DNA from: Alistipes excrementigallinarum
GTDB taxonomy: Bacteria; Bacteroidota; Bacteroidia; Bacteroidales; Rikenellaceae
DNA: 64,000 nucleotides
Assembly: GCA_019112825.1 (NCBI GenBank)
Contig: DXIP01000018.1
Span: 1 to 64,000 of the forward strand
Direction of reading: 5' to 3'
Positions within the stretch are counted from its first letter, which is position 1. Each line of letters begins with the position of its first letter. This document shows, one piece after another, positions 17,119 to 25,629 of this stretch. The notes below the pieces were generated by a model that was not told the origin of the DNA, did not search any database, and saw nothing but the letters and a program-made list of their open reading frames with translations. A program made the translations under genes and the position numbers.

Positions 17119-17763
17119 TCACTTTACGGCCATGTGCCCGGCGCCGACACCGCGTGCCAGCACATACCCGTCGTCCGCCTTGCGGAGCGTCCCCTGCGCC
17201 ACCATCTGGGCGACCGTGCGCGAGAGCGAGGGGCGCGCAACGCCGAGGATGAAGGCCACCTCCTGCAGATTCTGAATCACGCGGTTGCGCTGCAGGTAGC
17301 CCACCACGCGCGACGAGAGGCTCTGCAGGGCGAATTCGTGGATTTTCCGGTTCAGGAAGAGGCTGTGGTCCGACAGCACGGTCAGGAAGTTGCGCAGCAC
17401 GACCTTGTCCTGCTCGATGAGTTCGAGCAGACACTCGCGGCTCATCACCCACAACTTGCAGTCCGAATTGGCGATAATCGTCACGGGAAAGATGCTCTCG
17501 GTGCCGAAGACAAAGGCCGAGGCCAGCACGTCGGGAGCCGTCAGGGCATCGAGCGTGAACTCCTTGCCCTCGTCGTTGGTCATCCGGGCGTAGACGCTCC
17601 CCTCGCAGAGGAGGAAGACCGAGCGGCAGACGCTGTTCTGCAGGGCAATCAGGTCGCCCTTGGCGTAGGAGGCCAGACGGCCGGGCAGTTCGTGGAGAAT
17701 ACGCGTGACCACGGCCGGGTCGCTGCCGCGGAAAAGAGGCATATCGGAAATTTTTTGTTCCAT
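17119..17763 (-). CDS. Crp/Fnr family transcriptional regulator
   Basis: The 214-residue protein has an N-terminal cyclic-nucleotide-binding-type beta barrel (about 15-120, with KGDLIALQNSVCRSVFLLCEG). A long dimer helix follows, then a C-terminal winged HTH (LQEVAFILGVARPSLSRTVAQM). No four-cysteine Fnr cluster motif is present, so an iron-sulfur sensor is unlikely; the effector is unknown. I chose the ATG at 17763 because upstream in-frame residues are not conserved-looking. The gene is divergent from the fimbrial operon starting at 17996. A 6-4-6 palindrome lies 33 bp upstream of its start codon, suggesting autoregulation and possible control of the neighbouring operon. Confidence 0.9.
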   Translation of the reverse strand: MEQKISDMPLFRGSDPAVVTRILHELPGRLASYAKGDLIALQNSVCRSVFLLCEGSVYARMTNDEGKEFTLDALTAPDVLASAFVFGTESIFPVTIIANSDCKLWVMSRECLLELIEQDKVVLRNFLTVLSDHSLFLNRKIHEFALQSLSSRVVGYLQRNRVIQNLQEVAFILGVARPSLSRTVAQMVAQGTLRKADDGYVLARGVGAGHMAVK

Positions 17764-17795
17764 ATCAATATGGTTTACAACAACTTGACACCCTT

Positions 17796-17811
17796 CGTAA
17801 CATTTGTTACG
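17796..17811. promoter_or_regulatory. Candidate Crp/Fnr operator (palindrome)
   Basis: CGTAAC and GTTACG are perfect inverted copies around ATTT. Size and symmetry fit the half-sites bound by Crp/Fnr dimers. It lies in the divergent region next to a Crp/Fnr gene; binding is inferred. Confidence 0.5.
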
Positions 17812-17832
17812 GATTTCGTCGTATCGTGGTCG

Positions 17833-17840
17833 TAGTTTTG
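17833..17840 (+). promoter_or_regulatory. Candidate -7 box of the fimbrial operon
   Basis: TAGTTTTG fits TAnnTTTG, 156 nt before the first fimbrial start codon. I see no good -33 element at the right distance, so this call is weaker than others. Confidence 0.4.
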
Positions 17841-17911
17841 CGGTCGAAATGGAATCGGAGGGCTCGCCGCAGCGGAGAAACCCGCTTCGGAAGAGGGTCC
17901 GGGAACAGAGG

Positions 17912-17919
17912 CAAAGATA
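17912..17919 (-). promoter_or_regulatory. -7 box of the Crp/Fnr gene
   Basis: The minus strand reads TATCTTTG, 149 nt upstream of the Crp/Fnr start. If both this and the plus box at 17833 are used, the two divergent transcripts overlap by about 60 nt at their 5' ends. Confidence 0.5.
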
Positions 17920-17995
17920 CGAAAAAGTACGACGCCGAAACGAACCCCGACCCGAAATTTTGCCCGACGCACCAAACAGCGCAACAAAAGGACAA

Positions 17996-19852
17996 ATGAG
18001 CAAAAGAATAACCATCCTTCTGGCCGGCCTCGTGATGCTGGTCGCGTGCCAGAGCGAAGAGCCGCAGCCGGCACCGCGTCCGCAGCAGAGCGGCGGCGTG
18101 GTCTTCGAGCTGCAGTGTGAGGAGTATGCCGCGGCGGAGAGCCGTGCGGCATCGCTCCGCGCAACGGATTACGACCGCGTGGAGTTCGGCGTGGCGGACA
18201 GCGACGGCAACATCGTCGGGGAGCTCAAGGGCATCTACGACGCCGCCACTTCGCAGATGCGCATCGAAGGGCTCCGCGAGGGGGAGTACCAACTGCTGAT
18301 TCTGGGCATCCGCGGCAACAGCGACCGGGACGGCGTACGCTTCCACCGCATGCGTCATATGGACGACCTCTGGCTGAGCTTCCCCGAGACGCTCGACCAC
18401 CCGCTTCAGGCCGAGTACTTCTACTCGCAGAGCCCCTTCAGCGTCATCTCGCGGACGACCGACGCGGGCCAGGTGCAGGAGGCCGTCGTCGAGCAGACGC
18501 CCGTACAGCGCCGCATCATCGGCCGCACGGACTTCTCGTTCACCTACAACAACCCCTACGTTGCCGCCGCAGTCCTCGAGAAACAGGCCGAGGTGGAGGC
18601 TCCCCGCTTCCGCACGCGGTTCTCGGGCGGCGGCGCCTTCTCGGGAGAGAGCGACGGGGCGGACATCGCACTGACGCTCGACGAGCAGCAGTCGTACCTC
18701 TTCCCCCCGACGGTCGACGGGGAGCCGCTGCGCGGTACCATCGAGCTCTTCACGCGGAACTATCTGGGCTACGAGGTGCGCCGCACCTTCGGCTTCGAAC
18801 TCGAGCGGCTCGAGGCGAACCATATCGGCCCGATTCACACCGGGGTAATCCACCCCGACGACCCTTCGGGCACGATGTTCGTCTCGGAGCAGTACTACCG
18901 CACGAGCGACCACTCGCTCATCCTCCAGGACGACGAGCCCAAGAGCGTCTACGCCGACCCGGCCCAGCGCAAGTTCAACACCGCGGCGCCGCTTCAGCTC
19001 TCGGTGGCCGATGACGGGCGCTTCCACGCCCGCTTCTACTCGCCCCGCCCGCTGAGCGACGTAACGGTCCGGGCGCTCATTCCGGGAGCCGGCAGCGAGT
19101 ACCTCGACCTGGCCTATTTCGACCACATCCCCGCCTTTGCCGACTTCTACGGCGAGATGCCGCTCACGCAGCGCGCCTGCATCTTCCGCTCCGAGTCGGG
19201 ACGGCTGGTCCGCGTCGGGCGGATGACGCCCGAGCAGCTGGCCGCCATCGAGTACCGCATCGTATCGAGCGACCCCTACTGGGCCAAGCTCCAGGGGATT
19301 ATCCACGGCTGGAATATCAGCTTCGGACTCTACGGCGGCGACCCCGACCGTCCGGACGGAGGTCCCGACGGCAACTGGATGGGAATCCGCCCGGTGCACT
19401 GTCGTGAAGTGGTGGCCCTCTTCCTCAACTTCACCTACATGATTGACATGCCCGAGCACGAGGAGATTCTCCGCGCCAACGAGGACCGTCTCTACGGCAA
19501 CGGCGGCGTCAACGACAAGGTGACGGCTGAAACCGTTCTGCGCCAAATGCGCCAGGCCCGAACGCTGAGTGTCGGTCTCGTATACCCAGGCAACGGCATC
19601 GTCGGACTGGGCGGCGGCACAGTCTTCGGAGCCTACCAGCAGGCGTGGCTGCAGCACTACTTCAACACCTACTCCTGCGAAATCATGTTCCACGAGCTGG
19701 GCCACGTGATGGGTTACAGCCACAGCAGCTCCTTCACCTACGGCCCGTGGGCCCAGGAGTTGATGAACCACTTCTACGTCAGCCACATCGACCAGATGCC
19801 CATCGACTCGCCCTCGTACCTCAACAGTTCGCAGAACTCGAATTTATACTGA
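17996..19852 (+). CDS. Lipoprotein with metzincin-type zinc peptidase motif; first gene of the fimbrial operon
   Basis: The 618-residue protein starts MSKRITILLAGLVMLVAC, a lipoprotein signal. The N-terminal half (about 30-310) is beta-rich with segments such as YLFPPTVDGEPLRGTIELF, and could contain fimbrial anchor-like sandwich domains; that is tentative. The C-terminal region has HELGHVMGYSH at residues 566-576, matching the metzincin pattern HExxHxxGxxH, with a Met 14 residues later that may form the Met-turn. Zinc peptidase activity is therefore likely. The next gene starts 8 bp after the stop, so they are cotranscribed. Possible roles are pilin maturation or cleavage of host protein. 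The upstream in-frame extension is leader sequence. Confidence 0.75.
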   Translation: MSKRITILLAGLVMLVACQSEEPQPAPRPQQSGGVVFELQCEEYAAAESRAASLRATDYDRVEFGVADSDGNIVGELKGIYDAATSQMRIEGLREGEYQLLILGIRGNSDRDGVRFHRMRHMDDLWLSFPETLDHPLQAEYFYSQSPFSVISRTTDAGQVQEAVVEQTPVQRRIIGRTDFSFTYNNPYVAAAVLEKQAEVEAPRFRTRFSGGGAFSGESDGADIALTLDEQQSYLFPPTVDGEPLRGTIELFTRNYLGYEVRRTFGFELERLEANHIGPIHTGVIHPDDPSGTMFVSEQYYRTSDHSLILQDDEPKSVYADPAQRKFNTAAPLQLSVADDGRFHARFYSPRPLSDVTVRALIPGAGSEYLDLAYFDHIPAFADFYGEMPLTQRACIFRSESGRLVRVGRMTPEQLAAIEYRIVSSDPYWAKLQGIIHGWNISFGLYGGDPDRPDGGPDGNWMGIRPVHCREVVALFLNFTYMIDMPEHEEILRANEDRLYGNGGVNDKVTAETVLRQMRQARTLSVGLVYPGNGIVGLGGGTVFGAYQQAWLQHYFNTYSCEIMFHELGHVMGYSHSSSFTYGPWAQELMNHFYVSHIDQMPIDSPSYLNSSQNSNLY

Positions 19853-19860
19853 TACGCACG

Positions 19861-22104
19861 ATGAAAACGACCCTTATGAAATATGCCCTCCGGGGCCTTC
19901 TGCTCCCGCTCCTGACGGGCTGCCACACGGGGCAGGAGCTCGCGACGCCCGACGGCGCCGCAGGCGGCGTGACGGTCCGCTTCGAGGCCGCAGCATCGAC
20001 CGCCGCACCGCTCGGCACCACCCGTGCCACGGCCGACGACATGCAGTTGGGTACCGTCGTGGGCTTCCGCTTCGAGCAGGGGCGGCTTCGGGAAATCGCC
20101 GCAAGCGAGGCGACATTCACCGGCTCGAGCCGCACCTTCCACCTGCGGGCCCGCTCGGGGAGCATCTACTTCGTCGCCAACCCGCCGGCAAAAGTCTTCG
20201 AGGAGATGCAGCCCGACGTGACCACCCTCGAGGCGTTCCTCGCCGCCGAGGCGCCCGTCACGGCGATGACGGCCGACGGCCTCACGATGACCGGCTCGGC
20301 CGAACTTTCGGCTGCGGAGCGCACGCTCACCGTCGCTCTGACGCGGAGCGTGGCCCGGCTCGACCTCGCATCGACCGATGCCGGCGTGGAGGTCCACAGC
20401 ATCGTGCTCCGCGGCGCGGCCGACCGGGGCTACGTCAACGGCCGGAGCGATGTGACCACGCCGCCGACGGCCTCGACGACGGAGTTCCGCCGCGAATACG
20501 GCGACACGCCGCTTGTCAACGGACGCGAGACGTTGCTCTATCTGGCCGAACAGAGCGAGGCGGCACTCACGGCCGAGGTGGTGGTCCGCTTCGGCGGAGG
20601 CTGGCACCGGATGGAGGCGGCACTGCCCGCTGAAATCCGCCGCAACACCACCTACACGCTGCAGGTGCGCGGCCAGGGGAGCGAACTCCGCGTGGAGATT
20701 GAGGCCGATGGCTGGCTGACGGGCGACAGCGTCGAGAGCCGTCCCGACCTGCGGGGGCTCATCGACCTCGAGGCCTCGGAGCTGCCCGACGGCGTCCGGG
20801 TCAACGAACTGCGCGACACGGTCCGCATCGCGCACGCCGAGAACCGCTTCCGGCTGGTGCTGCTGGCCGAGCCCGACTCGGAGCTCCGCATCGAGGGGCA
20901 TATAGACGGCGTCACGGCAACGCCCGAAGAGCTGACCCGCGGCGTAGAACGCGTGGCGGCCGTCTCGGTCGAGAAGCGGCTCTTCATGCCGGGCCAAGGC
21001 GAGGGATACCTCTGCCTCGACCTGCTGCGCGGCAACCTCCGCTCGGGACGCGTCGTCCTCATCTTCGAGGAGAACCCGATTCGGATGAGGGGGCAAATCA
21101 CCTTCGACAGCGAGGGAGTCTGCGACTTCGACCGCTACATCGACGGCGAACTGGCCACCCTCTCGCTCCCCGAGGGGGCCGAGGCCCGGCTCGAGTTCGA
21201 TGCCGACGAGGCGCTCTGGATGAAGCTCGAGCCCGCGCAGGATGAATACCGCCTGCTGGGGGGCTGGAAGCCCAACGACCCGAAGGCCGACGGCCGCGTG
21301 CAGGAGGCGCGCCTCATCGTCGACCTCAACGACGGCTCCCCCGAGGAGCGCTACACCATCCGCCGCCGCAACTGGGGCCTCCCGGTGGTCGAAATCGGCC
21401 GCAACTGGTGGTGCAAGTACAACCTGCGGGGCAACGTGAAGCGTTTCGAGGAGCAGGTCACGATTCAGGAGGACCCCGCCACCGAGGCCGAGCTGGCCGA
21501 CTTCCTGGCCGCATGCGACAACGAGCAGCTGCTGGCGCTCATGGGCGAGCAGTACCAGGGCGGCAACCCCGACGGGCTCCCGCTGCGCCACAACGGCGAG
21601 GCCTTCTACCACGAAGGGATGCAGGAGACGGCCGGCAACTTCGGAACGCTCGACCCCACCGCGATGGCGCCCGACGGATACCGGATTCCCGACCATGCGG
21701 ATTACGGCTACTTCAGCGCCAACGACAACTTCAACCTCGGCGGCATCGGCGAGCGCCCCTTCTGGAACCGCACGCAGGACCGCGTCTGGGTGCGCATCAT
21801 CGAGCGCGAGGCGGAGTTTCTCGGGGCAACCTACGGCACCGTCACCCTCTATGAGTTCACCGACGGCACCAACCACTGGGTGCTCTGCGGACTGGGGCAC
21901 CAGTGGAACACCACTCCGGGCAACATCGCCCGCATGAACCTGCTGATGGCCACCTGGGGCAACAGCGGAAAGACCTGGTCGATGGAGGGCTATGCCCAGA
22001 GCGACCGCCCCAACCAGAACTGGCTCAAGTATGTGAGTCAGAACGCCACCAAGACGCGCTCCATCCGCTGCATCAAGACCCCCGTGGAGTATATCTACGA
22101 TTAG
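19861..22104 (+). CDS. Fimbrial pilin-adhesin lipoprotein (two-part, probable tip protein 1)
   Basis: The 747-residue protein starts with a lipoprotein signal (LLPLLTGC). Residues about 25-275 look like a type V (FimA/Mfa-like) pilin module with LTRSVARLDL and, at residues 258-264, the IRRNTTYTLQV strand. A C-terminal region of about 470 residues follows. It contains PNDPKADGR, RNWGLPVV and NWWCKYN (near residue 515), then DGYRIPD and a final SIRCIKTPVEYIYD. The last part resembles FGE/FISUMP-like C-type-lectin folds (compare 'GxRxPTxAEW'), which suggests a tip adhesin. The gene at 23188 carries the same architecture. An alternative ATG at 19876 would also give a valid signal peptide. Confidence 0.72.
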   Translation: MKTTLMKYALRGLLLPLLTGCHTGQELATPDGAAGGVTVRFEAAASTAAPLGTTRATADDMQLGTVVGFRFEQGRLREIAASEATFTGSSRTFHLRARSGSIYFVANPPAKVFEEMQPDVTTLEAFLAAEAPVTAMTADGLTMTGSAELSAAERTLTVALTRSVARLDLASTDAGVEVHSIVLRGAADRGYVNGRSDVTTPPTASTTEFRREYGDTPLVNGRETLLYLAEQSEAALTAEVVVRFGGGWHRMEAALPAEIRRNTTYTLQVRGQGSELRVEIEADGWLTGDSVESRPDLRGLIDLEASELPDGVRVNELRDTVRIAHAENRFRLVLLAEPDSELRIEGHIDGVTATPEELTRGVERVAAVSVEKRLFMPGQGEGYLCLDLLRGNLRSGRVVLIFEENPIRMRGQITFDSEGVCDFDRYIDGELATLSLPEGAEARLEFDADEALWMKLEPAQDEYRLLGGWKPNDPKADGRVQEARLIVDLNDGSPEERYTIRRRNWGLPVVEIGRNWWCKYNLRGNVKRFEEQVTIQEDPATEAELADFLAACDNEQLLALMGEQYQGGNPDGLPLRHNGEAFYHEGMQETAGNFGTLDPTAMAPDGYRIPDHADYGYFSANDNFNLGGIGERPFWNRTQDRVWVRIIEREAEFLGATYGTVTLYEFTDGTNHWVLCGLGHQWNTTPGNIARMNLLMATWGNSGKTWSMEGYAQSDRPNQNWLKYVSQNATKTRSIRCIKTPVEYIYD

Positions 22105-22215
22105 CGGCAGCCGAAGCGCCCGACCAAGAGAAACCGGAACGGAACCGGACAAATCCGAACCGAAACCTGGAATACAAAGCAGTACTAATCAATTCAAAAA
22201 AGGGAAACAAAGACC

Positions 22216-23106
22216 ATGAACACGATTGCAAAAGCAACCACCGCAGCACTTCTCATCTCGAACCTGGCCCTGGTAGCCTGCGCCGAAAAGGAGCAGACTC
22301 CGGGCATGCCCGCCGCGGGCACCGTGCTCTCGCTCCGCATGGCCGACTACGAAGGCGCCGGACAGAGCCTTGCCGGCGAGAACGAAATCACCGACTTCAA
22401 GGCCTGCATCTTCGAAGAGGGCCGTATGACGCACATCTACGACAACATTCAGGCATCGGGCTCGGGATACGCGCTCCAGCTCGACAGCCACTCGGGCACG
22501 CTCTACGTCCTGGCCAACACGGGCAACCAGATTGACCTCCACGAGCTCCAGAGCCAGTCGCTCGACGAGCAGTCGTGGCTCAAGCAGACCATGGCGCTCG
22601 ACCGCGAGGCCCCCGTTCACTTCTTCACGGGCAGCGTGAAGCTCGACGAGATGTCCTCTTCGCAGACGACGATTCCCGTTACGCTCAAGCGCGGTGTGGC
22701 TCGCTTCGACCTGCAGGTCAAGACGGCCGGCGTAGCCCGCATCAAGAGCATCACGATGAAGAATACCGCCGGAAAGGGTCTCCTCTTCACCTCCGACGCC
22801 GGCAGCCTCTCGCCTGAGGGTGTGGAGCGCGCCGAGAGCAGCGTGCGCTTCGACGAGCCGCTGACGGCAAACACCCAGGGTGTGATGTACCTCTACGAGC
22901 AGAGCAACGAGGGTCTCGAGGTGACCATCGAGGCTGAAATCGACGGCGTGGAGAAGAGCCTCTCGAAGGCCATCGACGGGGACATCCGCCGCAACACCGT
23001 CTACACGCTCACCGTGCGCAAGGATGTCATCGACGTCGAGGTCAGCCTCTCCTTCGACGAGTGGGAAGAGGGCGGCGACACGGAGCTCACCCCCGCCCGC
23101 CGGTAA
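22216..23106 (+). CDS. Type V fimbrillin-like lipoprotein (probable major pilin)
   Basis: The 296-residue protein has a lipoprotein signal (LALVAC, Cys22) and consists of a single pilin module. Marks include LKRGVARFDLQV (about residue 155-170) and IRRNTVYTLTVRKDVID at about residues 257-273, at the same position as in the two flanking larger proteins. Type V pilins of Bacteroidales are exported as lipoproteins and polymerise by strand exchange after proteolytic trimming. Lack of a C-terminal extension and its place between two larger paralogues suggest it is the stalk subunit. A hairpin directly after the stop may favour its expression over the next gene. Confidence 0.75.
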   Translation: MNTIAKATTAALLISNLALVACAEKEQTPGMPAAGTVLSLRMADYEGAGQSLAGENEITDFKACIFEEGRMTHIYDNIQASGSGYALQLDSHSGTLYVLANTGNQIDLHELQSQSLDEQSWLKQTMALDREAPVHFFTGSVKLDEMSSSQTTIPVTLKRGVARFDLQVKTAGVARIKSITMKNTAGKGLLFTSDAGSLSPEGVERAESSVRFDEPLTANTQGVMYLYEQSNEGLEVTIEAEIDGVEKSLSKAIDGDIRRNTVYTLTVRKDVIDVEVSLSFDEWEEGGDTELTPARR

Positions 23107-23130
23107 GGCCACCCGACAAACACCCTTCAG

Positions 23131-23157
23131 GGCTCCCGGCTTCAGTCGGGAGCCTTT
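23131..23157 (+). terminator. Intercistronic hairpin after the pilin gene (attenuator-like)
   Basis: GGCTCCCG 23131-23138 pairs with CGGGAGCC 23147-23154 and is followed by only TTT. It probably reduces, rather than stops, transcription into the downstream adhesin gene, or protects the pilin mRNA 3' end. Confidence 0.6.
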
Positions 23158-23187
23158 ATCCCGAAACAGACCATTCACCCCAAAACG

Positions 23188-25476
23188 ATGATTCTACGCA
23201 ACACCTTCATACGCCTCATCCCGACACTTGCGCTTGTCGGCGGCACGCTCCACGCCTGCACGTCGCCCGACGACGGGACGACAGCACCCGGCGCCGGCGT
23301 TCGGAAGCTCCGCCCGCAGCTCGAGGCATTCGCCGACGGAGCTCAGACCGCACAGGGCGAAGAGTCGGTCGACCGGCTCGACGCCTACCTGTTCGAGCAG
23401 GGACGGCTGAGCGCACGCTTCGAGGGGCTGACGGCCGCAGGCGACGGCTTTGCCCTGCAGCTCGGGCAGCTCTCGGGCCGCCTCTATCTGGTGGCCAACG
23501 CCGGGGCGGAGGCCATCGGCACGCCCGAAGAGGGGCTCTCCGAGCAGGAATGGCTCGCGCGGAGCATCCTGTCGGGTGACGGAGCGCAGCCCCGCCACCT
23601 CACCGGTACCATCGAGCTGGGCAGCCTTCCCTCCGGCACGACCACGCTGCCCGTATCGCTCCGACGCGGCTATGCCCGCTTCGACCTGCGGATTCTGGTG
23701 GCGGGCGAGGCGGCCGTCGAGCGGCTGCTCTTCACCTCCGCCGCCCGGGAGGCCTACCTCTTCCCGGGGGAGCAGGTGGCAACCCCCGCTGGGGCGCCGA
23801 CCGGCGAGGTGGAGGTTCGTCCCGACCGCCCCTTCACCGTCAGCACGCCCGCCGTCGCCCTGCTGCACGAGCAGGCGTCGCCCGAGCTGACCCTCCGCGT
23901 CGAGGCGCTCATCGACGGCAAGCCCTGCACCTTCGAGAAGAGCCTCCCGGCGGAAATCCGCCGCAATACGGTCTACACCGTAACGCTGCGCCGCGACATC
24001 GTCGACGCCGACGTTGAGCTGACCGTCGAGCCGTGGCGCGACGGCGGCTCGACGGAGCTGGAGCCCGACCTGGACGCTCTGCCGACGGTCGACCTCGAGC
24101 GTTCGGAGATTCCCGACGAGGTGACCGTTTCGGAGCAGCGCACCGAGGTGACCTTCCCCTACTACCGGAGCGAGATGGTGCTCGCCGTCGACTGCAACGA
24201 CGAGCTGGAGCTGCTTCCGCTCGCGGGCTATCCGCTGACGGTCGAGCCTCTGGCCAACAACGGCGGCATCGAGGGGATGAACCGCTTCCGCATCCGCAAG
24301 GCGCTCTATGCCCCCGGCATGCCGGCCGACCGCGTCGAGCTGCGCTTCCACCGCAAGGGGCTCGGCAACGACTACCCCGAGGATTGTATCGTGCTCCACC
24401 TCGAGGCCAACCCGACCGCCATCGAGGGCCCGTTCGCCTTCTCGAGCCCCGGCTACTCGTACGACTTCGGCCGTTACGTGGACAACGAACTGGGGCGCTT
24501 CGCGCTGGCTCCGGGCAAGGAGCTCATCGCCGAGTTCGACGGTGACGAGGACCCCTGGGTACGCATCATTCCCGACGCCGAAGAGCCTGCATTCACCCGC
24601 GTGGTGGCGGGCTGGCGCCCCAACGACCCCAAGGCCGACGGCCGCGAGCAGTCCGTGCGGCTGGTGATTCGCAACGCCGCGGACCACTCACAGCGCGAGG
24701 AGTACACCGTCATGCGCCGCAACTGGGGGCTGCCCGTCACGTGGTTCCACGGCGTATGGTGGTGCAAGTACAATTCGCGGGGACGCTCACGCGAGTTCGC
24801 CGACCAGATTCTCCCCTCGACCGACCCCGCGGCGCTGGCCGGCAAGAGCCTCTTCAACTACCTGGCCACCTGCTCGCCCGAGGAGTATTACGAACTCTGG
24901 TGCTGGGCCTATCAGGGCGACAGCGGCATCGGGCAGCGCGTGGTCGACAAGGAGGGGGTGCTGGTCATGGACGGATTCACCAACACCAACACGGCCCACA
25001 TCAACCGCCTACCGGCCGATGCGCTCTCGCCCGACGGCTACGAGCTGCCCTCGCTCGAGGAGTTCAACCGGATGTTCGACGCCACGGACTACATCTGGAT
25101 GATGTGGACCGGTTCGCACCAGCTGCGCAACCCCTGGGAGGGACACGCCACCGTACGGCGCACGCAGCAGCGGCGCAACGACCTCACGGTCGGCTCGGTC
25201 GCGGTCAAGGACCTGCTCTCGGTAGCGTTGACGAGCCCCGACTTCCCCGACCTCGAGGGGGTGACCTGGTACGGCCCCGGAGCACAGTGGAACGCCGACG
25301 GCATCAAGCACTCGGGCCACTACAACAACATGCTCTTCTCGGTCCATGCACCCGACGGCGGTGGATGGTACATCACCGGCGGCATGGGCAACCTCTACAT
25401 GACGAAGAACGCCGCCGGCTACAACGACACGCGCCTGCTGCGCTTCAAGAAGTCGCCCGTCGAGTTCACCTACTGA
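23188..25476 (+). CDS. Fimbrial pilin-adhesin lipoprotein (two-part, probable tip protein 2)
   Basis: The 762-residue protein has a lipoprotein signal (TLHAC). Its first 280 residues align by eye with the whole pilin of the gene before it: LFEQGRLSARF, LRRGYARFDLRI, and IRRNTVYTVTLRRDIVD at about residues 257-273. The remaining 480 residues match the C-terminal half of the 19861 protein, with PNDPKADGR, RRNWGLPV, VWWCKYN (near residue 524), DGYELPSLEEF and a final RLLRFKKSPVEFTY. It is best read as a second tip adhesin with different binding specificity. A strong terminator follows and ends the operon. Confidence 0.72.
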   Translation: MILRNTFIRLIPTLALVGGTLHACTSPDDGTTAPGAGVRKLRPQLEAFADGAQTAQGEESVDRLDAYLFEQGRLSARFEGLTAAGDGFALQLGQLSGRLYLVANAGAEAIGTPEEGLSEQEWLARSILSGDGAQPRHLTGTIELGSLPSGTTTLPVSLRRGYARFDLRILVAGEAAVERLLFTSAAREAYLFPGEQVATPAGAPTGEVEVRPDRPFTVSTPAVALLHEQASPELTLRVEALIDGKPCTFEKSLPAEIRRNTVYTVTLRRDIVDADVELTVEPWRDGGSTELEPDLDALPTVDLERSEIPDEVTVSEQRTEVTFPYYRSEMVLAVDCNDELELLPLAGYPLTVEPLANNGGIEGMNRFRIRKALYAPGMPADRVELRFHRKGLGNDYPEDCIVLHLEANPTAIEGPFAFSSPGYSYDFGRYVDNELGRFALAPGKELIAEFDGDEDPWVRIIPDAEEPAFTRVVAGWRPNDPKADGREQSVRLVIRNAADHSQREEYTVMRRNWGLPVTWFHGVWWCKYNSRGRSREFADQILPSTDPAALAGKSLFNYLATCSPEEYYELWCWAYQGDSGIGQRVVDKEGVLVMDGFTNTNTAHINRLPADALSPDGYELPSLEEFNRMFDATDYIWMMWTGSHQLRNPWEGHATVRRTQQRRNDLTVGSVAVKDLLSVALTSPDFPDLEGVTWYGPGAQWNADGIKHSGHYNNMLFSVHAPDGGGWYITGGMGNLYMTKNAAGYNDTRLLRFKKSPVEFTY

Positions 25477-25548
25477 TGTCCCGCGGGGAGGTATCCGGAA
25501 CCCGGAGCTCGCCCGACACAGGCCGACATGCCGTCCCCGCCGCAAGTC

Positions 25549-25585
25549 AAAGCCCCGATGCATCCTGTGATGCATCGGGGCTTTT
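25549..25585. terminator. Bidirectional terminator ending the fimbrial operon
   Basis: AAAGCCCCGATGCATC pairs perfectly with GATGCATCGGGGCTTT (16 bp, CTGT loop) and ends in TTTT on the plus strand. It also serves the convergent EEP gene. Confidence 0.92.
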
Positions 25586-25629
25586 CGTCGCTGCGCGGCC
25601 TGAGCTTCATGCGGACCGCAAGCGGAGGG

